A stretch of DNA of 64,000 nt from Pyxicephalus adspersus (GCF_032062135.1 NC_092864.1:16877653-16941652); one strand, 5' to 3'. Counted from the first letter of the stretch, positions 23,601 to 32,999 are shown. The notes: generated from the letters alone by a model not told the origin. Numbers and translations are program-made.

Positions 23601-26185
23601 TGACGGGCACCAGGATTATTGCAGGATCACAGGGCAGTGTTCCTTGTCTTGATGTGTGTGACATCCTCCACATGTCTGTATGGTGGGGGAGCTGGACAAG
23701 CTGCAACAGACAATGACTCTGCACAGATTCAGTATTAACAAAGGCAAAACTGATTTTCCTGCAGTGACCTGTTTCTGCAGCAGGGTACATTACATACATT
23801 AATAGAGAATCTCGGCCTCCAGTCACAGAAAGACTTTAATGATATAAGAATACAAACGTATACAGAAAATCTAGTCTGTGGCCTAAACAATGGTGTAAAA
23901 TGTTAGTGTCACCTTGACTTTACTGATAGGGAAAGTGAATTATGATCTTGGCCAAAGAAGTCTGTTCCTTTTCAGGCACATGATGATCAAAGTCAGGGAT
24001 TTGAAAAGGATTTTGCTCTTACCAGAGCATCAGAACAACTCATCTCCAAACCCTGTGACCTTTGTCTTTGATGTAATGTGGATATGGCTCTGAATACAGT
24101 TAAAGGTGACATCCAGATAATGTTCCTTATACTCACAACTGATATATATAACATACTTTCCAAGCCACAGGCGCTATAACCACCGCCCCCCTCTCACCTA
24201 TTTGAGTCCGATTTATGTTTTGTTACCTTTCACCTTGGTGGTGGGAAGGTGGTGGTCCACAGAAACATTTGGACATTATTTGCAATTTTTATGTTTTAAT
24301 AATATTAAAACAAAAATAATATTCTAATAAATTCTTATATTCTGAATGACAATTTTCGCCTTTATTAAGCACTAAACTCACAAACTGTACTAGAGACATA
24401 AAAACGAGAGACGCAGCGTGACGTCAGTGTAGCCTTAAGTTGTATGAGGCAATCGTTGCCGAGCCGTACGCTTCAGTATTGTCTCCACCATTACAACAGT
24501 CACCCCGCTCCGCCAATACAGATTCTCATCTGATTGTTTTGTTTTATTTGTTTATTTCTCAGATGATCTTTTAGGTAAGTATACCCCTAACTGTGTATTT
24601 TATTTAACTGTTATATTGAATTGCATCAAATAGTTTGACATTGATAACTATCATTTCTCGTTTGGTCCTAGATTTGAATGAAATAAACCCATAATGAGTG
24701 AGAAAACGCAAACAAATATTTTGCATTTCTTTAGTAATACCAAAGATAATACAACTAATGATAATAGTAACAATAGTAATACTTCACTTAACCGCGAGCT
24801 GATCAGGCACCATTAGGAAGATCATTATTTTACAAATGGATTTATCTTTTTAAAAAAAATCATAATAACGGTCTGCGGGATTTAAAATTATGAATTTAGT
24901 GGTCAGTGAGATGCAAAAGATTGGCGACCGCTGGTCTAGAGATCAGCATAAGTGGTAGTACATAAAAGCAGGTTTTAACTTCTGATCTGAAAAACAATCA
25001 AATGTAAATTAAGGGAATTTAGAAACTGGCCAATTGAAAGAAAAAATGCATGAGGATTGAAACATAAACAAGACATGTTGGTAAAACTTAAGTACATAAG
25101 TTGTACTGTGCATATAGTCAAATTCATCCAATTAAAATTTCAATCACTGAGGAAAAAGATCAGAGTGGCAGAATCTTATACACCATATGTGCAGTTTATT
25201 ACGACCTCTAATCAATTGATTACCTATTATACATATTGATCAGATCTGTCAGCTGACTGCAAAATTGACAGTAGCCCCCCTTGTAGTAAGCCTTAAATTA
25301 TCAATAGGCTACATGGGCAGTTGTTTTTCAAAGTCCCCATGTAAATATATTTTTTTAATTAATAGAATATATTGATAAAGTACCAACATATTACACAGCA
25401 CTTTACAATAAATAGGAGTTGCAAATGGCAGATACAAGGACATAGGAGGAGAGAACCTGCCCAAAAAAGCTTTCAATCTAAGAAGTAGATGAAAGTAGAA
25501 CACAATAGGAGGGGAGTTATTAGATGAACACCTGAGCTGCATGCTCATTTTAGGTGAGGGATTCAGAAGGTATTATTGGTAAAGGATCAGAACACCAATT
25601 AGGCATGAGATATAGTTTAAAACCAGGTCAGCAATAGCAGTTTATATACTCTTTCAGTAAAAGTTTACTTTAATCTACAAAAGATATTGTATTGATCAGC
25701 CACATATGATTGGAGCACTCTATGACCAAGTAAGGGTATTTACCACTACATGTGACGTGTGTACATTACTTCTTAAGGAGCCATTTGTTTTAAAAATTTT
25801 AGAAAACTTTAGACTTATATCAATGGTTATAACAGGTGACATGTTCTTTCCTCTGTATTCATGTTTTCCTCTTTACTTTCTAGGCTTTTATATCTTTTTA
25901 CTATAATTTGATATAATTTCTGTGATTGCTGCCAAGCCTCCAGCACAGATGTGTTCACTTTATTCGTGTTAATGATATTTAATTGCTTCTTGCCACCTTA
26001 GCCTGGAAAAAAAACTATTAGTATAATACTATTATCTGTCACAGGTGATGAGTGAAGAACTGCTTGCTGAGGCCGAATCCCAGTGTCGGAGCTCCTCACC
26101 CTCCTATGTGATGATCAGAGCAATCTATACGCTGCTGTGCGAGGGAGGAGATGCCTTCCCGGCCCTGGTGCATGATGACAGCTGA
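8259..26185 (+). CDS. TEDC2: TEDC2, tubulin epsilon and delta complex subunit 2 (8 exons, 5' incomplete)
   Basis: Eight exons with consensus GT/AG ends (8259/8261-8871, 9706-9759, 12055-12133, 14919-15039, 16182-16346, 17554-17652, 20734-20924, 26045-26185) join in phase into 486 codons plus TGA with no internal stop. Similarity to vertebrate TEDC2 (C16orf59) runs end to end: VEELEEVELLNKALKKALKV near the start, AFTLKDVG, the helical core, ELRELTTTYLRVRELQQKIY, and the C-terminal IRAIYTLLCEGGDAFPALVH. In the known system TEDC2 binds TEDC1 and delta- and epsilon-tubulin at centrioles, and the complex is needed to build and keep triplet microtubules. The human protein is about 433 residues; this one is longer, owing to a large first exon and one extra exon. 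The start codon and an N-terminal segment of perhaps 60-70 residues are missing from the model. No polyadenylation signal stands out after the stop. Confidence 0.93.
8872..9705 (+). other. TEDC2 intron with a LINE-tail fragment
   Basis: The intron runs from gtaaga to ttcacag. Around 9450-9505 it holds 'attaggcgctaacatattac', the reverse complement of the LINE tail seen at 3190-3240, so an old minus-strand LINE fragment. Confidence 0.6.
9706..9759 (+). CDS. TEDC2: TEDC2 54-nt exon
   Basis: The acceptor is 'aaattcacag' and the donor AG|gtgagc. It completes a Gly codon from the previous exon and reads STLKLPKEYQQLYKKNR, then passes two bases to the next exon. It corresponds to the segment after AFTLKEKG in the mammalian protein (LLRLPAAFRKAASQNSSLW). 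Confidence 0.9.
9760..12054 (+). other. TEDC2 intron, no other gene seen
   Basis: Between the donor at 9760 and the acceptor 'tctttttgtag' no named repeat or exon was recognised. The open frames here (for example minus strand 10262-10570) show no family features. Confidence 0.6.
12055..12133 (+). CDS. TEDC2: TEDC2 79-nt exon
   Basis: The acceptor is 'ctgtctttttgtag'. The first base completes an Arg codon; the exon then reads LWEKYFEIQARVPASRPSFI and on to QQLQTT, ending in phase 0. The donor is ACA|gtatcc, a weaker than average site. Family match: the SLWAQLSS and FLQNMQT segments of mammalian TEDC2. Confidence 0.9.
12134..14918 (+). other. TEDC2 intron with an AT microsatellite
   Basis: Holds the (AT)n run at 14577-14619 and a composition-balanced block at 12340-12760 that looks conserved rather than repetitive. 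Otherwise nothing was recognised. The phase-0 acceptor 'gatctatcag' closes the intron. Confidence 0.6.
14577..14619. repeat. (AT)n microsatellite
   Basis: Uninterrupted AT dinucleotides over about 43 bases. Confidence 0.95.
14919..15039 (+). CDS. TEDC2: TEDC2 coiled-coil exon
   Basis: The acceptor is 'gatctatcag' and the donor TCAG|gtggga. Forty codons plus one base read FIPESPELSLFEIEEEAARL and then QRAVKRLEENIETAKTLQGS. The heptad-like pattern predicts a helix or coiled coil and matches the conserved 'EAGRLRKACSLLRLRM' region of the mammalian protein. It ends in phase 1 with a single G. Confidence 0.92.
15231..15641. mobile_element. GC-rich hAT MITE in a TEDC2 intron
   Basis: The ends 'caggggtcggcaaagttttt' and '...gagtgttccaacccctg' are inverted repeats of the hAT type (CAGGGGT). 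The 8 bases on each side, 'ctctgagt' and 'ctataagt', agree at 6 of 8, as for an old hAT target-site duplication. The inside is much richer in G+C than its surroundings and carries internal inverted repeats such as 'ccctatttaccgc' with 'gtggtaaataggg'. No transposase frame. Confidence 0.75.
15690..15900. repeat. probable dispersed repeat ('gtacacactagattctcatc')
   Basis: The pattern 'tatgtacacactagattctc' followed by imperfectly paired 'cacccaagacaaccacatat' and 'attgttttgggtgatg' resembles the short inverted-repeat elements often found in frog DNA. The class is not known to me and the boundaries are approximate. Confidence 0.35.
16182..16346 (+). CDS. TEDC2: TEDC2 extra symmetric exon (55 codons), possible cassette exon
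   Basis: The acceptor is 'tgttttatccatgtag' and the donor CATG|gtgagg. The exon is 165 nt, phase 1 at both ends, so it can be included or skipped without changing frame. It reads EPISPKINQLLNKAGNTLDL and continues through NFNLEEALSQIQEMRVMGKC to AILEIHG, with no stop. Leaving it out joins LQGSG directly to PSHWQHQRTLLMLE, which restores the spacing of the mammalian protein at this point. It may be a lineage-specific exon, an alternatively spliced cassette or, less likely, a chance open stretch between good splice sites. Confidence 0.65.
16347..17553 (+). other. TEDC2 intron with a conserved-looking block
   Basis: 16430-16870 has balanced composition, a 114-codon open frame on + (16422-16766) with no family match, and no repeat signature. 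The rest is AT-rich with nothing recognised. Confidence 0.5.
17554..17652 (+). CDS. TEDC2: TEDC2 99-nt exon, conserved helix
   Basis: The acceptor is 'tctctaaag' and the donor CTGG|gtaagt. It reads (G)PSHWQHQRTLLMLEAMQDEV, then TKSHCELQKLEL. This aligns with the mammalian WMQEYRCLLTLEGLQ...LHRLQEL segment. Phase 1 at both ends. Confidence 0.93.
17653..20733 (+). other. TEDC2 intron with a hAT MITE
   Basis: Contains the MITE at 18557-18754 and a probable dispersed repeat near 19060-19300 (more GC-rich, with 'ggggaggagttacgtcatcc'). A T tract precedes the acceptor 'acttgtttag'. Confidence 0.6.
18557..18754 (+). mobile_element. hAT MITE ('ggtccccaacc' family), short copy
   Basis: Starts 'cattggtcccctactttttg' and ends 'gttgggtccactgg', an inverted pair of the hAT type. 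The flanks carry the same 9 bases, 'tcagtagag' (18548-18556 and 18755-18763), which contain the expected 8-bp duplication. The inside shares 'gcagaccactaaatgcaa', 'cacatgcgcg' and 'gtggtccgcggctttggcca' with the other copies at 37554, 51944, 60441 and 63835. Confidence 0.8.
20734..20924 (+). CDS. TEDC2: TEDC2 191-nt exon, C-terminal helical region
   Basis: A long T tract leads to 'cttgtttag'; the donor is AAG|gtaaat. The exon completes a Val codon and reads AEQYNKWCEKLS..., then ELIYSNPEELRELTTTYLRV and RELQQKIYLHK. The last part aligns with mammalian LLVYSSTQELQTLAALKLRV and LDQQIHLEK. Phase 1 to phase 0. Confidence 0.93.
24168..24940 (+). mobile_element. internally deleted hAT transposon (boundaries approximate)
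   Basis: The right end 'attggcgaccgctgg' (about 24920-24933) is the complement of a typical hAT terminus, 'ccagcggtcgccaat'. A fragment of the start of a transposase frame is at 24694-24816, after which the sequence jumps directly to the 3' end. The left end is uncertain; 'caggcgctataaccac' at 24168 is the best candidate and no clear target-site duplication was found. Confidence 0.5.
24694..24816 (+). pseudogene. hAT-type transposase N-terminus, 40 codons then stop
   Basis: The frame reads MSEKTQTNILHFFSNT, an Asn/Thr-rich stretch, and LNRELIRHH, then TAG. A short basic start followed by a hydrophobic 'ILHFF' is common at the N-terminus of hAT and ZBED-type transposases, which is what I compare it to. 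The BED finger, catalytic domain and dimerisation domain are absent, so it cannot code for an enzyme. The Asn run is encoded by AAT/GAT/AGT repeats and may have expanded by slippage. Confidence 0.4.
25370..25500 (-). mobile_element. LINE 3' tail fragment, minus strand
   Basis: 'aaagtaccaacatattacac', 'agcactttacaataaatagg', then 'agaacctgcccaaaaaagct' and 'ttcaatctaagaag' are together the reverse complement of the CR1/L2-type 3' UTR at 3110-3250. Heavily 5'-truncated. Confidence 0.7.
26045..26185 (+). CDS. TEDC2: TEDC2 last coding exon
   Basis: The acceptor is 'atctgtcacag', phase 0. It reads VMSEELLAEAESQCRSSSPS and YVMIRAIYTLLCEGGDAFPA, then LVHDDS and TGA at 26183-26185. The end corresponds to the AVHSLLCEGG...L..DEPAV terminus of mammalian TEDC2, the most recognisable motif of the family and the one that confirms the identity. 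The 3' UTR is AT-rich and runs toward the (AT)n tract at 26435. Confidence 0.95.
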   Translation: MMSEELLAEAESQCRSSSPSYVMIRAIYTLLCEGGDAFPALVHDDS

Positions 26186-26431
26186 CGCCAATCACATGGA
26201 ACAGACTGCAACAGAGTAGAACATCAAACTAGTTTGGATGTACATGTTCTGCCATAGGCGGGATAAAAAGCCTTGTAAATACTCAAGCCTTCTATCTTTA
26301 ATAAGATCATAGCCTTCTATCACATCATAGATTGTTACATATTTTTATTTTCGGATAAAAAAAAAAATATAATATATATGTCTGTATATATTATATATTT
26401 AATTTTCCCGCCATTTTTTAAAAAATATTTA

Positions 26432-26434
<3 letters not shown>

Positions 26435-26487
<53 letters not shown>
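26435..26487. repeat. (AT)n microsatellite
   Basis: A continuous AT run of about 53 bases in the probable 3' flank of TEDC2, preceded by other AT-rich low-complexity sequence from about 26340. Confidence 0.95.
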
Positions 26488-26490
<3 letters not shown>

Positions 26491-26934
26491 TGTGAGATAT
26501 ATGTGTTTTTATATAATAGTAGTTTGATAGAAATCATAGACTGTTTTTGGTAAAGATTACCTTTATATAGTATATGCATATGTTATGAAGATTTATGACT
26601 TATACAATGTTGTTTGATACCCATAAAAAGTACCACAATTCCCTATAATAAGAGAAATACAGAAGCAGCTTTTGCTAAACCTCTTGAAAACCTCTCTCGT
26701 GAAAGTTTGAAACCATGTAGCCAAAAGTTTGTGTGAACACCATACACTTGCTGTATAATCCTGTTGGACATCCATTTTTAAAACCATGGGTATAATTTAA
26801 AATTGGCCCTTCTTTGCTGGTAAAACCACAATAATTGCTCTGGGAAGTATTTCTACGAGATTTTGAAGTGTATTTGCAGGAATTTGAGGTGGGCAGATTG
26901 CTTACTTGAGACCTGACTCCCCATTAGAATTCTA

Positions 26935-27130
26935 ATACATCCTAATGATGTTTAGTACAGTTGAGGCCAAGACATTGAATGTACAGGCCACCTGAGTTGC
27001 TCCACACAATTCCATGTCTTTATGGAGTTGACGGGGACTGTGCACAGGGACACAGTCATGCTGTAACAAGGTTTGAAGTCCACAGTTATCCTAATGGCAA
27101 CTATTTAACTACATGTTCAAAGACAGTCAT
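26935..27130 (-). mobile_element. decayed Tc1-like fragment
   Basis: 'gttgctccacacaattccat' and 'gtctttatggagttgac...cacagtcatgctgtaacaagg' match, with many changes, the coding part of the Tc1-like family also seen at 40430-40835. The reverse strand is the transposase sense. No open frame remains. Confidence 0.5.
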
Positions 27131-29622
27131 GTGTTTCTCAAATTATAAATTTATTTTAAAGGCAGTGTCTGGGGATGAGCTCTTATAATACTATGCAAGC
27201 TATTAATATTATGCACAGGTCCAGCCTGTGGTTGTCACTATCTAAAACCACTGCTATCTCCATTCCACTTCGATTAGGTTCTGTAGCCTTGTTCTTTACC
27301 CATTGGATGGCCCCTGACAATAAAACTTCTACAGTTGTGCACAGGAATTTCATCTGATACCCAGATCCATCCACAACATGTGTCATCTATACTGAAAATT
27401 AAAATTTTTTTTATTGTAAACAGTTTGTAAAGGGGGATTCTAGTTCTGTATTAACACATCTCACTGCATTACCACAATCCACTGAAGGAATTTTATAGGT
27501 TGAGTTTTTAGAGTTGTATGACAAAACAATATGATGTTGGCAACTGCAAAGATCTGGAGCTGGTTCTGGTCATCATAATTATTGCAATCCTGTGTATCTG
27601 GGCAGCTGTGAGCGTGCTCTTTTCCTTTCCCTTCTGAGAGATCACCTCTTGTATTTGGCAGGCAGACACTCAATTTAATGGTACGCTGCTCTGACATCTG
27701 CAGCAGTAAGTAGGTTAACGGATCAATATTATAGAGGTCTGTAGAGACAAGTAAATCTGGCCTGAATGTAGCAGAACTGAAACCTAAGGATGTGACTGGT
27801 AACAGCAGGGGTTGGCGTGGAGAGTGTTTACGGTCTGATATACATAAAGAATTGCTTGTAAATATTTGCAGTTTATATTTAACCATTTTAGCTCTTTTAC
27901 ATTGCACCCCTAACTAATGGGCACTTCTATTGATAAATTTGTCATTACTAAAAATATCAAAGCAATACATAGATTTTCTAGGAGGGGCCATACAAGCTCC
28001 AGGCATGCATGAGTACATCACAATATACAACAGTATAGTAAAAAAAACTTATTAAAGTGGAACTGTGGTCCACTATTTACAAAATGGGCTACAGTACTCA
28101 ATATGAGTGCATCTCAATCTGTAGCTTTTTTTTTTTTTTGCCATGACAGTGTGGCAACACTGCTGCACTGCTCCTGAATTCAGGGCAGGTTTGTCACTCA
28201 TATGTGGGCTGTCCCTGCTTGCATTGCAGTGAATGAGAAGATGTTGGAGGGGGAACGGCTATCATCATTGTTACTGTTGATTTACAAACCTGTAGCTGAT
28301 CAATCATTACCTGGCCGCATCCAGTCCTGTCCACTGCTTTTTAGATTGACAGCATGACCTGTGTTGCTGAGACCTTTCTACTTTGATCTGCAATGTCCGG
28401 GAGGGGAAGCATGTGAGATACAAATGAAGGAGCAATTGACTCGGTCAAAGAGGTAAAGGTGTTTTAGCTTCATGAAGCATGTGCTTCACTTAATTGGATT
28501 TGATACTTGATTGTCAAAAAGAACAGGAATCTTTATTTAAAAAAAATATCCTTGAATTCCAGTGAAGTCACTGTTGCAAGCAGCAGGATGTATTTTCTCA
28601 ATTTCCCATCCTAACCCCCTTTCCCACACCACTGGTGATCAGAATGTGGCTTTGTAAATTTGTAGCAAGTCACTAGTTACATCAGTTGCCTTTCCTGCAT
28701 ATGACAGCCAAGAACTCTACAGGCACCAGGATTATAAACTTCACATCCATGTTTATGACACATTGGGATACTAAGCATTTGGAAACGGAGCTGTATGCAA
28801 ATTTTTCAGCATAGTGCAGCTGTTGGAAATTAATCACAACAAACAGATACTATATATCACTTCCTACAGACTCTGATTGTTTCACATTCAGCAATCAATG
28901 ATGAGTGGATGATTTGGCCATCATATATTATATAGCTGAATACTGCTGGAAGAAATTGTATCCAGTACAATTCTGAATTTTTCTGATCATACAATGATGT
29001 GTAAAATATTTTACTTAGTCAATTCGTGTTAATGAAGTTAGCATTGTTGTCTTTGACTTGAGGCTTGTAAGGTGTTATGTAGCTGTCACATTTATCACCA
29101 AGGATGGTATTTTATCACATGCATGAGTGTAACCCCCACACACTCCGCTGCAGGCTCTTGAAGCAGATTAAACAGATCCATTATTTGTAGGATGAGTCAG
29201 GCGGGTTACATGGAACTGCCGGCAGGTGGTGGGTGTTAGTGAGTTACCAACTTTTAATGATGAATAGTTTCTTAATTCAGGGAATAGATTTGTTTCCTCT
29301 GTTGGAAAAATAATCGACATTTTCATGGCTGGTTATATTTTTCACTTTTCATTCATAATTGACTCTGGCAATAATCCGCAATGCAGGATGACCAAACAAC
29401 TGACCTATAATGATACTGTTATAGTCCCCAGGTAGGGCTGCCTTCCGCTCCGGTACTGTCTTTGCAGCGTTCCTAAAATTCTCACCTGAAATGATTACTA
29501 ATGATTGTCTAAAGTGACAATTATTGAGCGTCTGCACAAGCCTGAAGCAAGAAGCGAGGTTGTTCTTTAATTTAAATTAAAATATTCAGGTAAGGCAACA
29601 ACATGGAAAATTATTGAGATAA

Positions 29623-29643
29623 ATATATATATATATATATATA
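29623..29643. repeat. (AT)n microsatellite
   Basis: Short AT run of about 21 bases. Confidence 0.85.
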
Positions 29644-30384
29644 GATTTTTAAAAATGGTTAAGAAGTTGGTTGTAAGGTGCCTTTCTCCTCTTTGCTACT
29701 TTTGTTCAGTTTAATATTCCATTGAAAGTGTTTTTCAAAATTTATTTTGATTAGGTATAAAAAAAATATCTGTTGGTCATGTCAGATGTCAAAGTCAAAT
29801 TGTACAAAGTATATAACTTCCTGTGCTACATAAAGCCATTGCCCCTAATTTACTGTGTAATCTTCTATTTCCTGGAGGATTATGGACTCATCAGTGACAG
29901 CACTGATTGGTCCAGCAGTGTCACATAGTTTAGGCTACAAGCTCCTACCTGTCTGAAAGGATTAGAGCCGCAGAGTATCAAGGTGCAGTCTACAGGGTCG
30001 TCACCCTCACTTTACATCTAACAAGTCATTTATAAGGAACTGGATTGGGCATATCCTGTATACAAACAACTGATTTGCACATAACTTTAGGCTAGCAGTT
30101 TACCGAAGATGACTCTTGCTTAATGGGAACTCTCATATTTTCTTCTTGTTTTTTCTTATTTATTTATTTTGAAGACTTTTTTTGCTCAGTACTGGGAATC
30201 CTGGTTACACACAAGACTATTACAAATCTTGGAGAAGCCAGCAGAGAAATAACCTGGAATATTCTTCCCTGTTTGCATCTTCCAGGAATCCTGATTTCCT
30301 CCAACTTTACAAAAATTAAATTGGCTTTCCTTCAAAATCCGATTGTTTTCGGCATATGGGTATGGTAGGAACATTAGATTGTGA

Positions 30385-30450
30385 TTGGACTTTTTAAAGT
30401 GCTGCACTATATATATCGACACTATATAAATACAAGTTAATAATAATGTC
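30385..30450 (+). mobile_element. LINE 3' tail fragment, plus strand
   Basis: 'gtgctgcactatatatatcg', 'acactatataaatac' and 'aagttaataataatg' match the extreme 3' end and microsatellite tail of the CR1/L2-type element at 3200-3262. Confidence 0.6.
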
Positions 30451-30670
30451 TATCCTGTGCACAGTCAGCCTTATGCCTTCAGTCTCATCCATTTAGTACA
30501 TGAATAATGAGGGTTATAACAACAATGTGACCCCATGAGTTAGAATAAATAGCTCATAAAAGGCAGCAAGGGACCTGCCCTGACAGATGATATTTATGGA
30601 GGAAACAGAAGTAAGCAAATATTTAGTGTGCAATAAATGTGATTGTATAATCACATTACAATTAATAATT

Positions 30671-31665
30671 NNNNNNNNNNNNNNNNNNNNNNNNNNNNNN
30701 NNNNNNNNNNNNNNNNNNNNNNNNNNNNNNNNNNNNNNNNNNNNNNNNNNNNNNNNNNNNNNNNNNNNNNNNNNNNNNNNNNNNNNNNNNNNNNNNNNNN
30801 NNNNNNNNNNNNNNNNNNNNNNNNNNNNNNNNNNNNNNNNNNNNNNNNNNNNNNNNNNNNNNNNNNNNNNNNNNNNNNNNNNNNNNNNNNNNNNNNNNNN
30901 NNNNNNNNNNNNNNNNNNNNNNNNNNNNNNNNNNNNNNNNNNNNNNNNNNNNNNNNNNNNNNNNNNNNNNNNNNNNNNNNNNNNNNNNNNNNNNNNNNNN
31001 NNNNNNNNNNNNNNNNNNNNNNNNNNNNNNNNNNNNNNNNNNNNNNNNNNNNNNNNNNNNNNNNNNNNNNNNNNNNNNNNNNNNNNNNNNNNNNNNNNNN
31101 NNNNNNNNNNNNNNNNNNNNNNNNNNNNNNNNNNNNNNNNNNNNNNNNNNNNNNNNNNNNNNNNNNNNNNNNNNNNNNNNNNNNNNNNNNNNNNNNNNNN
31201 NNNNNNNNNNNNNNNNNNNNNNNNNNNNNNNNNNNNNNNNNNNNNNNNNNNNNNNNNNNNNNNNNNNNNNNNNNNNNNNNNNNNNNNNNNNNNNNNNNNN
31301 NNNNNNNNNNNNNNNNNNNNNNNNNNNNNNNNNNNNNNNNNNNNNNNNNNNNNNNNNNNNNNNNNNNNNNNNNNNNNNNNNNNNNNNNNNNNNNNNNNNN
31401 NNNNNNNNNNNNNNNNNNNNNNNNNNNNNNNNNNNNNNNNNNNNNNNNNNNNNNNNNNNNNNNNNNNNNNNNNNNNNNNNNNNNNNNNNNNNNNNNNNNN
31501 NNNNNNNNNNNNNNNNNNNNNNNNNNNNNNNNNNNNNNNNNNNNNNNNNNNNNNNNNNNNNNNNNNNNNNNNNNNNNNNNNNNNNNNNNNNNNNNNNNNN
31601 NNNNNNNNNNNNNNNNNNNNNNNNNNNNNNNNNNNNNNNNNNNNNNNNNNNNNNNNNNNNNNNNN
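30671..31665. other. assembly gap (995 N)
   Basis: All bases are N. The right edge lies inside a repeat unit that is duplicated immediately downstream, so the gap probably hides more copies of that tandem repeat. Open frames across it are artefacts. Confidence 1.
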
Positions 31666-32150
31666 GTTTCGCAGCTCTCCAAGCTGTTTCATCAGAACTG
31701 AAGAAGCAGCTTGGAGCTGCAAAACATCTTCAACATTACAAGAATGTAACTATGATTATGATAAAATAACCTCGATAAATGAGAACATTCATCTTCATCC
31801 AATCCCAATCTCTCTTTCTATTTCGTTCTCTCTTCCCAACTCACATGCAATCCCATTCTATCTTCTCCCCTCTCTCCCAGTTTGCTCTCTTTTACTAACC
31901 CACATCCAATCTAGTAAGTAGTTAGTTACATTCAACTGGACTTTTTCTTGTAATGACGTTTTGCAGCTCTCCAAGCTGTTTCATTAGCACTGAAGAAGCA
32001 ACTTGGAGAGCTGCAAAACATCTCCAACATTACAAGAATGTAACTACGACTATGATAAAATAACCTTGATAAACGAGAACCTTCATCCAATCCCAATTTC
32101 TCTTCTCTCATTCTATTTTTCCCACACACATCCAATTCTATTCTCCAATC
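31666..32150. repeat. about 292-bp tandem duplication with an 18-bp foldback, beside the gap
   Basis: The string 'gcagctctccaagctgtttc' recurs at 31671 and 31963, a spacing of 292 bp, followed in both by 'aacattacaagaatgtaact' and 'atgataaaataacc'. In the second unit, 'gttttgcagctctccaag' (31958-31975) is the exact inverse of 'cttggagagctgcaaaac' (32002-32019), giving an 18-bp perfect hairpin. I recognise the hairpin motif as common in frog DNA. Confidence 0.8.
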
Positions 32151-32960
32151 GCCCTGAATTTCATTCTCTCTTACCCATTCACATCCAATCTTCTTCTCCC
32201 ATTTCCCTCACTCTCTTCTACTTCTTCTCACCAACACACATCAAATTCCATTCACTCTCTCCCTGTTTCATTCTCTTACCAACTCACATCCAATCCCATT
32301 TTCCCTTTTCTCACATATTTTACTGTCTCCTCACCACGTCCAATCCTATTCTCTCTTTTCCCCCTGTCTCCCATTTTCACTCCCTCTCCTATCCATTCAC
32401 ATCCTGTTCTCTTCTAGTGACTTCCCTCTTCTCTCATCTTGCTCTTTCCTCTTCCCTCACTCTTAATTTCATTCTTGCACATTTCTATCTCTTACTCAGT
32501 GACCTCTTATCTCTTTCTCTCTCTCACCTCTGATCTCTCTCCTTATGACTCTTCTCATCTCTCCTTTCTATACTTTTCCAGTATTTGTCTCCATTACATC
32601 TCTCACTCCTCTCCACCTTCTCCTTTCCTGCTCTCATTCTCTCTTGCTCAGCCTAAATAATACACAAATATGTAATTTCTTTCTCTCCCTCCCTCCCTGT
32701 AATTTTCTCCCTGTTTAGAAAATGTGTATTCCCTTAATACCACATATTTAATTAGCCAATAAATCAATATTGTATATATATTTACCTTCCCTTCCTCTTT
32801 GTTCCGCCATTTCTCCCGTTCCCAGACCTCTTCTCCATGTCCCATTCTATCTCCATCAATCTCTATTCCTCTCTCGTCTCTCCCTCCCTCCTTCTCTCAT
32901 TGTTATCCAATCTGGTTTCCCTATCTCTCTATATTCACTCCTTTCTCTATAGTCCAGACA
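31790..32960. repeat. pyrimidine-rich degenerate minisatellite
   Basis: About 1.1 kb in which nearly all purines on the + strand are isolated. A loose unit of some 50-80 bp recurs: 'cacatccaatcccattctct' and variants occur near 31850, 31905, 32130, 32180, 32280 and 32335. CT-only tracts continue to about 32940. Frames here (such as 32003-32533) are compositional artefacts. Confidence 0.8.
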
Positions 32961-32999
32961 TTTATTGGAGTTGGGGGATTAGTGATTTATAGGCCCAGG

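Larger units (their letters stand above)
20925..26044 (+). other. TEDC2 last intron, with hAT and LINE remnants
   Basis: The longest TEDC2 intron (about 5.1 kb). It holds the hAT remnant at about 24168-24940 and a minus-strand LINE tail at 25370-25500. Shorter repeat-like inverted segments occur near 21180-21250 and 22960-23400. No other exon was recognised; the intron ends at 'tctgtcacag'. Confidence 0.6.
26186..30670. other. intergenic sequence between TEDC2 and the assembly gap
   Basis: Contains (AT)n at 26435-26487 and 29623-29643, a decayed Tc1 fragment at 26935-27130, a LINE tail at 30385-30450, and a conserved-looking block at 29260-29600. A minus-strand open frame of 148 codons (27461-27907) has no recognisable family. 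No gene can be supported. Confidence 0.5.

Noticed and set aside
27461..27907. 148-codon minus-strand frame
   Set aside because: No recognisable domain, no splice or promoter context and ordinary codon composition; a frame of this length can arise by chance in 64 kb.
30514..31921. Open frames of 343-444 codons on both strands
   Set aside because: They exist only because the run of N is read through; there is no sequence there.
32003..32533. 176-codon frame (and 32799-33194, 131 codons)
   Set aside because: Produced by the pyrimidine-rich tract, which lacks stop codons on the + strand; the peptide is low complexity.
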